A stretch of DNA of 64,000 nucleotides from Sandaracinobacteroides sp041675905 (GCA_041675905.1 JBAYSX010000009.1:1-64000); one strand, 5' to 3'; shown: positions 40,821 through 49,460, counted from the stretch's first letter. The notes: generated by a model not told the origin, from the letters alone. Numbers and translations: made by a program.

Positions 40821-42272
40821 TTACGCTGTCAGCAGTTTCGGATCTTCGATCAGTTCCTTCAGTGTTTTCATGAAGGCAGCACCTACGGCGCCATCAATGG
40901 CGCGATGGTCGCAGGAAAGCGACATTTCCACTACGGTCGCAAAACCCAACGCATTGCCGATCTCGATGGGCTGGCGGCTGCCAGCACCCACCGCCAGGAT
41001 CGCGCCCTGTGGCGGATTGATGATCGCATCGAACTGGTCGATGCCGAACATTCCCAGATTGCTGACCGAAAAGCTGCCGCCCTGAAATTCTTCGGGTTGC
41101 AGTTTGCCGGCGCGGGCTTTTTCCGCCAGCGCCTTCACCTCGCGGGAAATGGCGGCGACCGACAGGCGATCCGCGCCCTTGACGATAGGCGTGATCAACC
41201 CTTTGTCCGTCGCAACCGCCACGGCAATGTCGGCGCTGCCGAAGCGATGGATTTCATCGCCATGCACCTGGACGTTCACGTCCCTGTGCTGCGCCAGCGC
41301 GAGGCCGCAGGCACGAACGATATAGTCGTTGATGCTCGGGGCTTCACCTGTTGCCGCCTTCGCCTGGGCCCGTAGGCCCAGAATGCCATCGATTCGCACT
41401 TTGGAACGCAGGTAGAAATGCGGGATGGTGGATTTGCTGTGGCTCAACGCCCGAGCGATTGCCTTGCGCATCGGGGACATTTTGAGCACCTCGGCGCTGC
41501 CAGCGGGCGGCGGCGCGAAGCTCATCGCCGCTGCCGGTGCGGCCGCCACCGGCTCCACCTTCACCTGCGCCAGCACATCGGCCTTGCAGATGCGTCCGCG
41601 CGGCCCGGTACCCCGGATTTTGCCCAGATCGATACTGTGCTGCACCGCCAAACGCTTTGCCAGCGGGCTGGCATAAACGTCCCCGAGACTGTTGCCAACC
41701 GGCGTCAGATCGACCGGCGCGCCACCACCCACTGCCACAGCCGGCAGTTGGGCTTGCTGCACATCCTGAAGGGTGATGCGGCCATCCGGTCCGGAGCCGC
41801 TGATCCCGGCGATATCCACACCCTTTTCCTCGGCATAAGCGCGCGCGGCGGGGCTGATAAGCGCATCAGCGGCGATCGTAATGGCTTTGGATGCGACGGC
41901 GGGCGCCGGCGCGACCGGGGCCGCCGCCGGGGCCTCTTTCTTGCCGCCCGCCTGTGACGCCACCTTCGTGTCAGCAGGCTGGAAGCCGGCAATGAAGGCA
42001 TCCACCTCATCAGCCAATGGCTTGTCGTCCGGGCCTGTCAGCACGGCTAACAGTTCGCCGACCTGATAGGTGCTGCCCTTTTCGGCGATCAGGCGGGCAA
42101 ACATGCCGTCCGCTTCGGCTTCCACCTCGTTGGTGATCTTGTCGGTTTCGATCAGCAGCAGCGTGTCGCCCTTGCGGAACGGCTGGCCTTCGCCCACCAT
42201 CCAGTCGGCGACGACGCCCTCTGTCATCTCTATGCCCCATTTGGGCATCGCGAATGCGCGCAGATTGGCCAT
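40821..42272 (-). CDS. E2 component of a 2-oxoacid/acetoin dehydrogenase-like complex, with two subunit-binding domains
   Basis: Dihydrolipoamide acyltransferase core (483 aa). The lipoyl domain has Lys45 in ETDK. Two peripheral-subunit-binding domains follow at about 139-174 and 201-237, each with SPxA at its start and GxGPxGRI inside. The acyltransferase domain from about residue 262 ends with SCDHRAIDG (His456, Asp460). The overall form matches acetoin dehydrogenase AcoC and branched-chain E2, but one binding domain is usual. It is the last gene of the leftward operon, 5 bp after E1 beta. No E3 gene is present, so a general dihydrolipoamide dehydrogenase must serve. Confidence 0.86.
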   Translation of the reverse strand: MANLRAFAMPKWGIEMTEGVVADWMVGEGQPFRKGDTLLLIETDKITNEVEAEADGMFARLIAEKGSTYQVGELLAVLTGPDDKPLADEVDAFIAGFQPADTKVASQAGGKKEAPAAAPVAPAPAVASKAITIAADALISPAARAYAEEKGVDIAGISGSGPDGRITLQDVQQAQLPAVAVGGGAPVDLTPVGNSLGDVYASPLAKRLAVQHSIDLGKIRGTGPRGRICKADVLAQVKVEPVAAAPAAAMSFAPPPAGSAEVLKMSPMRKAIARALSHSKSTIPHFYLRSKVRIDGILGLRAQAKAATGEAPSINDYIVRACGLALAQHRDVNVQVHGDEIHRFGSADIAVAVATDKGLITPIVKGADRLSVAAISREVKALAEKARAGKLQPEEFQGGSFSVSNLGMFGIDQFDAIINPPQGAILAVGAGSRQPIEIGNALGFATVVEMSLSCDHRAIDGAVGAAFMKTLKELIEDPKLLTA

Positions 42273-42277
42273 TGCCG

Positions 42278-43294
42278 TTAACCCCGCTTGTAGGACATGG
42301 TTTTGACCACCGCCGTTACGATTTTCTCGGGCGACGGCAGCCAGGCGGATTCAAGTTCGCGGGCAAACGGCACCGGACTATGCGCGCCCGTCACCATTTC
42401 AATCGGCGCGCGCAGGCTGGAGAACGCCTTTTGCGCGACAAGCGCGGAGAGGTCCGTCGCGAAACTGCACCGGGGCGGCGCTTCGTCGACGATCACCAGA
42501 CGCCCCGTGCGCTCGACGCTGTCGAGAATCGCTTCTTCATCGAGCGGGCTGGTGGTGCGTAAATCGATCACATCGCACCCGATGCCGTCCTGGGCCAGCT
42601 GCGTGGCAGCCTTTTCGGCGAAGCCGACCATCATGCCGGTGGCGAGCACCGTTATGTCATCACCCTGACACACCTGCCGGGCATGGCCGAAGGGGATCAG
42701 ATATTCGCCATCGGGAACCTCGCCCTTCACGCCGTAGAGGGCCTTGTGTTCGAGGAAAATCACCGGATCATCATCGCGGATGGCCTGGGTCAGCAAACCC
42801 TTGGCGTCGGCCGGTGTAGACGGCATCACCACTTTCAGACCGGGCATCGCCGTCACCATGCTGTGGATCGACTGGCTATGCTGGGGGGCGGCGTTGAAGC
42901 CCGCGCCATAGACCATGCGGATCACCAGCGGGCAGCGTGATTTGCCGCCGAACATGTAGCGGAATTTCGCGACCTGGTTCCAGATCTGGTCCATGCAGAC
43001 TCCGATGAAGTCGGCGAACATGATCTCGGCGATGGCGCGCTTCCCCGTGAGCGCCGCGCCTGACGCCGCGCCGATGATGGCGCTTTCCGAAATCGGCGTA
43101 TCGATCACCCTGTCAGAGCCATATTTGGCCCAAAGCCCGCCGGAGGTGCCCCAGATCCCGCCGATGGCTTCCGGGCCACCCGCAGTTCCCATGCCGCCGA
43201 CGATATCCTCGCCCAGCATGATAACATTCTCGTCCCGCGCCATTTCCGCGTCGATCGTATCGCGAATGACATCGCGGATCATCTTGTTTGCCAT
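42278..43294 (-). CDS. E1 beta subunit, TPP-dependent 2-oxoacid/acetoin dehydrogenase-like
   Basis: A 338-aa E1 beta chain with the family landmarks MLGEDIVGGMGTAGG, DTPISESAIIGAASGAALTG and the C-terminal VIDLRTTSPLDEEAIL then VIVDEAPPRCSFATDLSALV. With E1 alpha it forms the TPP decarboxylase or carboligase active site. Acetoin dehydrogenase, pyruvate dehydrogenase and branched-chain complexes share this form, so the substrate is unassigned. It lies between E1 alpha (20 bp) and E2 (5 bp). Confidence 0.88.
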   Translation of the reverse strand: MANKMIRDVIRDTIDAEMARDENVIMLGEDIVGGMGTAGGPEAIGGIWGTSGGLWAKYGSDRVIDTPISESAIIGAASGAALTGKRAIAEIMFADFIGVCMDQIWNQVAKFRYMFGGKSRCPLVIRMVYGAGFNAAPQHSQSIHSMVTAMPGLKVVMPSTPADAKGLLTQAIRDDDPVIFLEHKALYGVKGEVPDGEYLIPFGHARQVCQGDDITVLATGMMVGFAEKAATQLAQDGIGCDVIDLRTTSPLDEEAILDSVERTGRLVIVDEAPPRCSFATDLSALVAQKAFSSLRAPIEMVTGAHSPVPFARELESAWLPSPEKIVTAVVKTMSYKRG

Positions 43295-43314
43295 GTTTTG
43301 CCCGATCCCTTGTG

Positions 43315-44277
43315 TCAGTAGCTGATGTAAACGTCTTCAAGGACGTGTTCGGCGGTCGGCCGCGGTGCTGATTTTGCTTCGGCTACGGCCCGATCGATCA
43401 GCGCCGTCACTTCCTCGTCCAGCCGGTCGAGATCGGCATGTTCCAGCAGTTTTGCTTCCGTCACTTTCTGGCGGAATACTTTCAGGCAGTCCCGCTCCTC
43501 GCGGATACGGTCCAGTTCGCCCTTGCCGCGATAGCGTTGTGGATCCCCTTCGAAGTGGCCGAAGAAACGCTCCGTATCCAGTTCGATGGAGGCGGGGCCA
43601 TTGCCCGCCTTGCAATAGTCGATCAGCTCTTGCATCGCATCGTAAACGGCAAAGAAATCAATCCCGTTGGCCTTGATCGCCTTCATGCCAAAAGCGGCGG
43701 CGCGGGTCGTCATGCTTTCCGCACCGACCGCATAGGCTTCGCCGGTATGTTCGGAATAACGGTTGTTCTCGAACACAAAGATCACCGGCAGCTTCAACAC
43801 CACCGCCATGTTCATCGCTTCGAACGTCGTGCCCTGGTTGCACGCGCCGTCGCCGGAAAAGGCGATGGACACATTGCCCGTGCTCCTGGCGGTGATCCCG
43901 GCGCCTACCGCAATCGGCGCGCCGGCGCCGACAATCCCGTTCGCGCCCAGCATCCCCTTGTTCACGTCGGCGATGTGCATGGAGCCGCCCTTGCCCTTGC
44001 ACAGGCCATCGCTGGAACCATAGATTTCCTTCATCATGTCCACCACGTCGCAACCCTTGGCGATGCAGTGTCCGTGGCCGCGGTGCGTGGAAATGATGAA
44101 ATCCCTTGCGCCCAGGTGTTCGCAAACGCCGACGGCGCAGGCTTCCTGGCCAGCATACAGGTGGGTGAAGCCGGCAATTTCCCCCAGCGCGATTTCGTCG
44201 TGCAAACGATCCTCGAACATGCGGATCGTTTTCATCTGGCGATAGGCTGTCTGTAAAGCCTCGCGACTATGTTGCAT
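43315..44277 (-). CDS. E1 alpha subunit, TPP-dependent 2-oxoacid/acetoin dehydrogenase-like
   Basis: A 320-aa E1 alpha chain with the TPP motif GDGACNQGTTFEAMNMA ending in ENNRYS, the Mg/TPP contact GMLGANGIVGAG, and STHRGHGHCIAKG. It resembles AcoA/PdhA. Its place 32 bp after an acyl-CoA dehydrogenase gene and in an operon with thiolase is unusual for acetoin catabolism and suggests a pathway-specific 2-oxoacid or diketone substrate. Confidence 0.88.
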   Translation of the reverse strand: MQHSREALQTAYRQMKTIRMFEDRLHDEIALGEIAGFTHLYAGQEACAVGVCEHLGARDFIISTHRGHGHCIAKGCDVVDMMKEIYGSSDGLCKGKGGSMHIADVNKGMLGANGIVGAGAPIAVGAGITARSTGNVSIAFSGDGACNQGTTFEAMNMAVVLKLPVIFVFENNRYSEHTGEAYAVGAESMTTRAAAFGMKAIKANGIDFFAVYDAMQELIDYCKAGNGPASIELDTERFFGHFEGDPQRYRGKGELDRIREERDCLKVFRQKVTEAKLLEHADLDRLDEEVTALIDRAVAEAKSAPRPTAEHVLEDVYISY

Positions 44278-44309
44278 GACTTCGTCTCCCTAGTGATTGC
44301 GGGCGCCGT

Positions 44310-45518
44310 TCAGAGGCCCAGAACAGTTTTGGCGATGATGCTGCGCTGGATTTCGTTCGTACCGCCGAAGATCGTCCAGGCGCGGCTGTTGAGGTAACGG
44401 GGCATCGCAAGTTGCGCGGCCTTGCCGGTTAGCGGTTCCGGCGCATCGTCGCCATAGAGCGGGCGTGTTTCTTCCAGCGCAAGGCCGGCATAGCCATATA
44501 ACCGCACGGCCAGCGCATCGACCTGTTGGCGAAGCGTGGAGGCAACCATCTTGCACAGCGATGTCTGCGGCCCTGGCGGCAGCCCGCGCGCCAGTTCCGC
44601 CAAAATGCGCAATTCCGTCATCTCCAGCGCCTGCGCTTCCAGTTCGGTGCGGTTGAGCATGGTCATGAAGGCTGCATCTTCGGCCATACTGCGACCGTGT
44701 CCATCGGGTTCGCTCCCGGCGGCCGCGCGCAATTTTTGCAGATCGGCCAACAGTTTCGGTGCATGACAGGAGCCGCCGCGTTCATTTTCCAGCAGGAATT
44801 TGGCGATGGTCCAGCCACCGCCTTCCTCGCCCACCAGATTGGTGAGCGGGGCCTTCACATCGTCAAGGTAAACCTCGTTCACCTCATGGTCGCCGGCGAG
44901 ACCGATAATCGGACGCACTTCCACGCCCGGCTGATTCATATCCACCAGGATGAAACTGATGCCAGCCTGGGGCTTGACCGTCGGATCGGTGCGCAGCAGA
45001 CAGAAAATATGGCTCGCATGCTGCGCGTGCGTCGTCCATAATTTGCGACCGTTGATCAGATAATGATCGTCACGGCGCTCGGCACGGCTTTTCAGGCTGG
45101 CGAGATCGGATCCGGAACCGGGCTCGGAAAAGCCCTGGCACCAGTAGTCCTTGCCATCGAGAATACGCGGCAGGATCGTCTCTTTTTGCTCGGGCGTCCC
45201 GAAAGCGCAAATGACCGGCCCCAGAAGCTTCAGGCTAAGCACCGGCAGGCCCGGCGCATCCGCCAGCGCACATTCCTTTTCGAAGATATAGCGTTGCACC
45301 GGAGTCCAGCCGGTGCCGCCGCAATCCTTTGGCCAGTTATATGCCAGCCAGCCCTTCGCATTGAGAATCGCCTGCCATTCCTGGCCAATGTCCGGTTCAA
45401 CAAACACCGTTGGCGTCGCCTGCATCCCGGCGCGGAGGCGTTCGGGCAGGGATTCATCGAGAAAGGCGCGGACTTCAGCACGGAACGCTTCGTCCTCGGG
45501 GGTGAATTGCAGATCCAT
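44310..45518 (-). CDS. Acyl-CoA dehydrogenase, PimC-like large subunit
   Basis: A 402-aa FAD-dependent acyl-CoA dehydrogenase with GFSEPGSGSDLASL, INGRKLWTTHAQHA and a C-terminal TIFGGTNEIQRSIIAK. At the canonical catalytic-base position, where medium-chain enzymes have YEGT, it has FGGT, so the base is absent there. Such chains act in pairs in the alpha2beta2 dehydrogenases used for steroid side chains and pimeloyl-CoA. The likely partner is the gene at 48306-49418. Its ATG is 9 bp after the thiolase stop in the six-gene operon. Confidence 0.87.
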   Translation of the reverse strand: MDLQFTPEDEAFRAEVRAFLDESLPERLRAGMQATPTVFVEPDIGQEWQAILNAKGWLAYNWPKDCGGTGWTPVQRYIFEKECALADAPGLPVLSLKLLGPVICAFGTPEQKETILPRILDGKDYWCQGFSEPGSGSDLASLKSRAERRDDHYLINGRKLWTTHAQHASHIFCLLRTDPTVKPQAGISFILVDMNQPGVEVRPIIGLAGDHEVNEVYLDDVKAPLTNLVGEEGGGWTIAKFLLENERGGSCHAPKLLADLQKLRAAAGSEPDGHGRSMAEDAAFMTMLNRTELEAQALEMTELRILAELARGLPPGPQTSLCKMVASTLRQQVDALAVRLYGYAGLALEETRPLYGDDAPEPLTGKAAQLAMPRYLNSRAWTIFGGTNEIQRSIIAKTVLGL

Positions 45519-45527
45519 CTTGTTCCG

Positions 45528-46679
45528 TCAGCGTTGAAGGATGGTCACGCCGGAAACGCCGGGCGCACCATAAACATGGGTGTAGGCTGTTTTGGGATTT
45601 CCGGGAACCTGACGGCCCCCGCCCATCCCCCGCAATTGCACGGCATTTTCGTACACTTGCCGCAAGCCCGACGCGCCAATCGGCTCGCCGCAGGCGAGGC
45701 AGCCGCCGTCGGTATTGATCGGCAGGCGTCCACCGATCCTGGACCAGCCTTCCGCGAGCCATTTCTCCTGATCCCCGTGCGCGCAAAAGCCGTTTTCAGC
45801 CATGTGCATGATCTCCGCGCCCGATTCCGTATCCTGCAACTGGGCGACGTCGATATCTTTTGGCTCGAGGCCGGCCATCTCGAAGGCGGCGGCGGAGGCA
45901 AGCAACGTCGGCGCGCCGCCGCGCTCGATATCGAGACCCGGCGCGAACACCTCGAACGAGCCTGGCGGGCGGCTGCGGACAACGGCGGCCTTCACGCGGA
46001 CTTGCGTCCGGCCAAGTTCGCGCGCCTTTTTCTCATTCGCGAGGATCAGCGCGACGCCACCCTCGGCGGGCGAGCAAAACATATATTTGGTCAGTGGATC
46101 ATTGATCATCTGACTGTTCAGGATCGTGTCGAGATCGACGGGCGCGCGCCGCCACGCATGTTCGGCATGAACGGCATTCTCGAATGCCTTTTCCGCCACC
46201 CGGCCCAGCGCTGTCGAAGTGATGCCATATTGCTCCATGTAGCGCTGCAGCTTCATGGCAAAAAACTGGGTTGTGACCATCATACCCGTCTCGCCATACC
46301 ACTCAGGCAGGCTGTACTCTGCGGGCATGGCGTTGAACGCGCCGCGCGGGTGCTTGTCGAAGCCGAGCGCCATTCCCAGGTCATATTGGCCGGACGCAAT
46401 GCCCTGCCATGTGCCGATCATGGCCGAGCCACCGGTGGCGCAGCCATTCTTGACATTGATGAAGGGGAGGCCGGTCAACCCCAGTTCGTTCACAATGGAA
46501 TCGGCATTGCCGGCAGCGTCCGAGCCACCGAAACCGAACTGGATGTCTTTCCATTCAACGCCAGCGTCCGCCAGCGCCTGACGCGCCGCATAAGCGCCCT
46601 GTTGCAGACCGGACACGCCCTCCGTCCGTCCGAACGGATGTATGCCGATCCCTACGATAAAAACATCAGACACGGGCAT
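45528..46679 (-). CDS. Thiolase-superfamily protein, SCP2/lipid-transfer type
   Basis: A 383-aa non-decarboxylating thiolase-superfamily protein of the SCP2-thiolase / Ltp group, which cleaves or forms C-C bonds on CoA thioesters. Cys80 in NGCATGG sits at the nucleophile position. The usual GHP motif near the C-terminus reads CGEPIGASG, with Glu in place of His. Ltp2-type members act as retro-aldolases with a DUF35 partner, and here the DUF35 gene overlaps the start by 14 bp. Either thiolysis or retro-aldol cleavage fits. The ATG at 46679 has a GGGAG site; the longer frame is not supported. Confidence 0.84.
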   Translation of the reverse strand: MPVSDVFIVGIGIHPFGRTEGVSGLQQGAYAARQALADAGVEWKDIQFGFGGSDAAGNADSIVNELGLTGLPFINVKNGCATGGSAMIGTWQGIASGQYDLGMALGFDKHPRGAFNAMPAEYSLPEWYGETGMMVTTQFFAMKLQRYMEQYGITSTALGRVAEKAFENAVHAEHAWRRAPVDLDTILNSQMINDPLTKYMFCSPAEGGVALILANEKKARELGRTQVRVKAAVVRSRPPGSFEVFAPGLDIERGGAPTLLASAAAFEMAGLEPKDIDVAQLQDTESGAEIMHMAENGFCAHGDQEKWLAEGWSRIGGRLPINTDGGCLACGEPIGASGLRQVYENAVQLRGMGGGRQVPGNPKTAYTHVYGAPGVSGVTILQR

Positions 46680-47112
46680 TTTCTCCCTGAACCGGCGCAA
46701 ATGCGTAAGTGAGGACATCGCGACCGGAAGCGTCGGTGGTGAAGGGCATAACCACCATTTCCACCTCGTCGCCGATGCGAATATTATCGAAATCCATACC
46801 GGTCAGCCGGGTCTCCACAATTACAGCATCCGGCAGTTCCACATAGCCGATGGCATAGGGGGCGAATTCTTCCGGGCCGGTGTAGGGCGGCGTTTTGGGG
46901 CGGAAACGCTGGATCGTCCACGACCAGATATGGCCCCGGCGCGGCAATTCGACAGGTTCGAAGCGCGAATCCCCGGTGGGACACGGGAACACGATTCGAC
47001 CACTTTCCCGGTCCCGCCCGCCAATCAGGCGCGGCTCGGCTCCTCCGGTGAACAGACCGTCCGCAACGGGCACGGCGTCGAGGCTGGCGATGTCAGTGAT
47101 GGTACGCTCCAT
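46666..47112 (-). CDS. DUF35 (OB-fold) partner of the thiolase, zinc ribbon degraded
   Basis: A 148-aa OB-fold nucleic-acid-binding-like protein of the DUF35 family, which usually pairs with Ltp/SCP2-type thiolases and positions the acyl-CoA. Normal family members start with a four-Cys zinc ribbon; here that segment has lost its Cys residues, with only Cys44 remaining in FPCPTGD and polar residues at the other places. The OB fold (RRGHIWSWTIQRF, AIGYVELPDAVIVETRL) is intact. It is the first gene of the leftward six-gene operon DUF35 - thiolase - ACAD - E1alpha - E1beta - E2. Confidence 0.82.
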   Translation of the reverse strand: MERTITDIASLDAVPVADGLFTGGAEPRLIGGRDRESGRIVFPCPTGDSRFEPVELPRRGHIWSWTIQRFRPKTPPYTGPEEFAPYAIGYVELPDAVIVETRLTGMDFDNIRIGDEVEMVVMPFTTDASGRDVLTYAFAPVQGENARV

Positions 47113-47211
47113 GGCTTGATGTTCATCGGACTATGCAATCAGCACCCGGCAAAGGCTTCTGTAAAAAAGCATAGGTTCGCGCAGTCACACAAGGAAGTCG
47201 CCCGAAAGAAA

Positions 47212-47233
47212 GCCCCGCCCGGAAGGGCGAGGC
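47212..47233 (-). terminator. Terminator after the LuxR-type gene
   Basis: On the minus strand GCCTCGCCC pairs with GGGCGGGGC (one mismatch) around TTCC and is followed by TTTCTTTC. It starts 26 bp after the LuxR stop and separates it from the DUF35 operon. Confidence 0.75.
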
Positions 47234-47258
47234 CCGTATTTTCCGGACAACAGCGATG

Positions 47259-48155
47259 TCACCCGACAGGCGGCCGGTCTGCCATGTCGGTTTCATGCGG
47301 GGTGGTGATTGCCGCGACATTCCCGAGATAGCCCAGCTGGGTAGCCTTGAACACCGTCTGGCTGCGGTTCACTGCTTCCAGTTTGGTGGCGGCGTTGTGG
47401 ATATGAAAACGCACCGTTGCACAGCTGCGTTCGAGTATCATGGCGATTTCGACGTCGGTTTTACCCACGGCCGCCCAGCGCAAACATTCCACCTCGCGGC
47501 GGGACAGGCGGCAGTTGGTGGGTATCCACGGACGCTGGCTGGTGACACGGGAATAGCTGCTGACGAAGCGCCTGCTGTGAAATTCCAGCTCATCGGCGTA
47601 CAGGTGAAATTCGCGGGTTAAATCGTCCCGGCAATCGTTGAGCGGCGAAAAGCTGACAGCGCCAATCTGGCCGAATGGCAAATGAATGGGCACCACAATG
47701 GCGGCCGGCGCGTTCACATGATCGGCAAAGCCGCTCAGGTCGATCTGGTCGAGCAACGGATTATGAGCACGGGTATGTACACCGGAGGCGTTGGCCCAGA
47801 ACGGATCGCTTTCATAACGGCAGATGGACGGCAGCGGCGAACTCAGCGCCAGCATCGGGCGTTTCCACCATTGCTCCTTCGATGCCGGCCAGCCGAACAC
47901 TGTCTGGGCGAGGACATTGCCGTCCGCATCGCACATCGGCATCCGGGAGGCGATATTGGCGCAGGCGGCCACCCGGAAATTGCCCAGTTCGTGTGCAATA
48001 TCCCGCAAGGCCTCCGCCGCCGAACGAATATCGGCGGGCGACTTGATCGCTACCGGATTATACCTGCCGGAACGATCGCCAGTGCCAGTTTTTATTATTA
48101 TCGGCAATGCAGCGTCGCCCGGGCAGGCACCGAAATGGTCGCCTGTTCTCTCCAT
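47259..48155 (-). CDS. LuxR-family transcription regulator with an autoinducer-binding-like domain (solo)
   Basis: A 298-aa regulator. The N-terminal part has features of the AHL-binding domain: CRYESDPFW recalls the conserved Asp-Pro and VVPIHLPFGQIGAVSFSP the second half. The C-terminal LuxR helix-turn-helix is clear (CRLSRREVECLRWAAVGKTDVEIA, then ATVRFHIHNAATKL). No luxI gene is nearby, so this is a LuxR solo that more likely senses a metabolite of the catabolic region. The upstream in-frame reading to 49280 is antisense to the acyl-CoA dehydrogenase and not real. The ATG at 48155 has no clear ribosome site, so the exact start is uncertain. It diverges from the small acyl-CoA dehydrogenase. 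Confidence 0.85.
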   Translation of the reverse strand: MERTGDHFGACPGDAALPIIIKTGTGDRSGRYNPVAIKSPADIRSAAEALRDIAHELGNFRVAACANIASRMPMCDADGNVLAQTVFGWPASKEQWWKRPMLALSSPLPSICRYESDPFWANASGVHTRAHNPLLDQIDLSGFADHVNAPAAIVVPIHLPFGQIGAVSFSPLNDCRDDLTREFHLYADELEFHSRRFVSSYSRVTSQRPWIPTNCRLSRREVECLRWAAVGKTDVEIAMILERSCATVRFHIHNAATKLEAVNRSQTVFKATQLGYLGNVAAITTPHETDMADRPPVG

Positions 48156-48305
48156 GTCAGAAACTATAGCCGCGTCCCGCCGCACCCGCAAGGTATATGA
48201 AGTTTTCGTGCGGCTTCGGGGCGGGCTAGCGGAAAACGCAGGATGAAATTCATGCCTGCCCATATTATCCCGATCAGGAATCAAGGTGAATGAAGCGAGG
48301 CAAGT

Positions 48306-49418
48306 GTGAATTTCGAACTGGGCGAGGAGCAGGTCCTGCTCCGCAATTTGGTGGAGAAGTTCGCCGGGGATCGATACGACCCGGTGCGCCGACTCGCCTA
48401 TGTCCGCGAATCCGGCGGTTACTCCCCCGAAGGCTGGGCGGCGTTGGCGGAAACCGGCTTGCTCGCGTTTCCTTTCGCCGAGGAATTCGGGGGCTTTGGC
48501 GGCGGTAATGTCGAATTGATTACCGTAATGGAATCGCTGGGACAATCGGTGGCGGTTGAGCCGGTGCTGCCGGTGATATTGCTGGCCGGCGGGCTGATCG
48601 AACGCGCCGGCACTGCGGAGCAGAAAGCCGAATGGCTTCCGGCGCTTTCCGGCGGCACCCGCATGGCGGCGCTGGCGCACAGCGAGCGCGACGCCCGGTT
48701 CAATCAGGATCATGTCACCACGCGTGCGATCGATTCGGCGGAAGGCGTGCGGCTTTGCGGTGCGAAACATATGGTTCCGGGTGGCGGATTCGCGGATCTG
48801 TTCGTCGTGTCGGCCAAAGACGCTGCGGGAGCGATCCGGTTTTATCTCGTTCCGGCCGACGCTTCGGGCCTGCAGGTGCGCAGTTACCGTATGGTCGATG
48901 GTTCGGTGGCAAGTGACCTTGTACTGGACAATGTGCGGGCGGAAGCCATGGCGGATGTGGAAGACCCGCTGTCGCCGGTACTGCGCGTTGCGCGCCTTGC
49001 TATTGCTGCCGAACTGGTCGGCCTGATGCAGATGATGTTCGATGCGACGCTGGAATATGTGAAGACTCGCCAGCAATTCGGTCGGCCGATCGGCGCGTTC
49101 CAGGCGGTGCAGTTCCGGATGGCGGACAATTACACCCGGCTGGAACTGAGCCGTTCGCAGCTCTATCGGGCCGCCGCGACAGCGGAGGAAGGTGCGGCGG
49201 CGGATGCCGCCGTTACCGGCGCGCGGGCGTTCATCAGCGCCAATGCCATCGCGCTGGCGGAAGATGCGGTCCAGTTGCACGGCGGTATCGGCACGACCGA
49301 GGAACTGATGACGAGCCAGGCGTTCAAGCGCGTCATATTCCTCGCCTCGCTATTCGGTGACAGCGATTGGGAGTTGCGGCGCTATGGCGCGCTGACCGGG
49401 TCGCAACTGGCGGCATAA
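48306..49418 (+). CDS. Acyl-CoA dehydrogenase, PimD-like small subunit
   Basis: A 370-aa acyl-CoA dehydrogenase-like chain of the shorter, divergent type seen in PimD and steroid FadE small subunits. Recognisable are FPFAEEFGGFGGG, TRQQFGRPIGAFQAVQ and AVQLHGGIGTTEELMTS, the last with a Glu where the partner chain lacks one. I infer a heteromeric dehydrogenase with the protein at 44310-45518. The start is GTG at 48306 after GAGGCAAGT. It diverges from the LuxR gene across 150 bp and ends at a strong bidirectional terminator. Confidence 0.85.
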   Translation: MNFELGEEQVLLRNLVEKFAGDRYDPVRRLAYVRESGGYSPEGWAALAETGLLAFPFAEEFGGFGGGNVELITVMESLGQSVAVEPVLPVILLAGGLIERAGTAEQKAEWLPALSGGTRMAALAHSERDARFNQDHVTTRAIDSAEGVRLCGAKHMVPGGGFADLFVVSAKDAAGAIRFYLVPADASGLQVRSYRMVDGSVASDLVLDNVRAEAMADVEDPLSPVLRVARLAIAAELVGLMQMMFDATLEYVKTRQQFGRPIGAFQAVQFRMADNYTRLELSRSQLYRAAATAEEGAAADAAVTGARAFISANAIALAEDAVQLHGGIGTTEELMTSQAFKRVIFLASLFGDSDWELRRYGALTGSQLAA

Positions 49419-49422
49419 AGAA

Positions 49423-49460
49423 AACCACCGGGGGGAACATGCACGTTCCCCCCGGTGGTT
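49423..49460. terminator. Bidirectional terminator between convergent genes
   Basis: A perfect 16-bp stem (49423-49438 with 49445-49460, loop ATGCAC). On the minus strand the run TTTTCTTT follows, ideal for the leftward MDR gene, and the hairpin also closes the rightward acyl-CoA dehydrogenase transcript five bases after its stop. It is the strongest hairpin of the window. Confidence 0.88.

Noticed and set aside
40821..44277. Acetoin catabolic operon (acoABC)
   Set aside because: The protein form fits, but acoX, acoR and E3 are absent and the genes sit in an acyl-CoA operon; kept as a family-level call only.
48156..49280. Extension of the LuxR-type protein to 673 residues
   Set aside because: It runs antisense through the acyl-CoA dehydrogenase and carries no domain.
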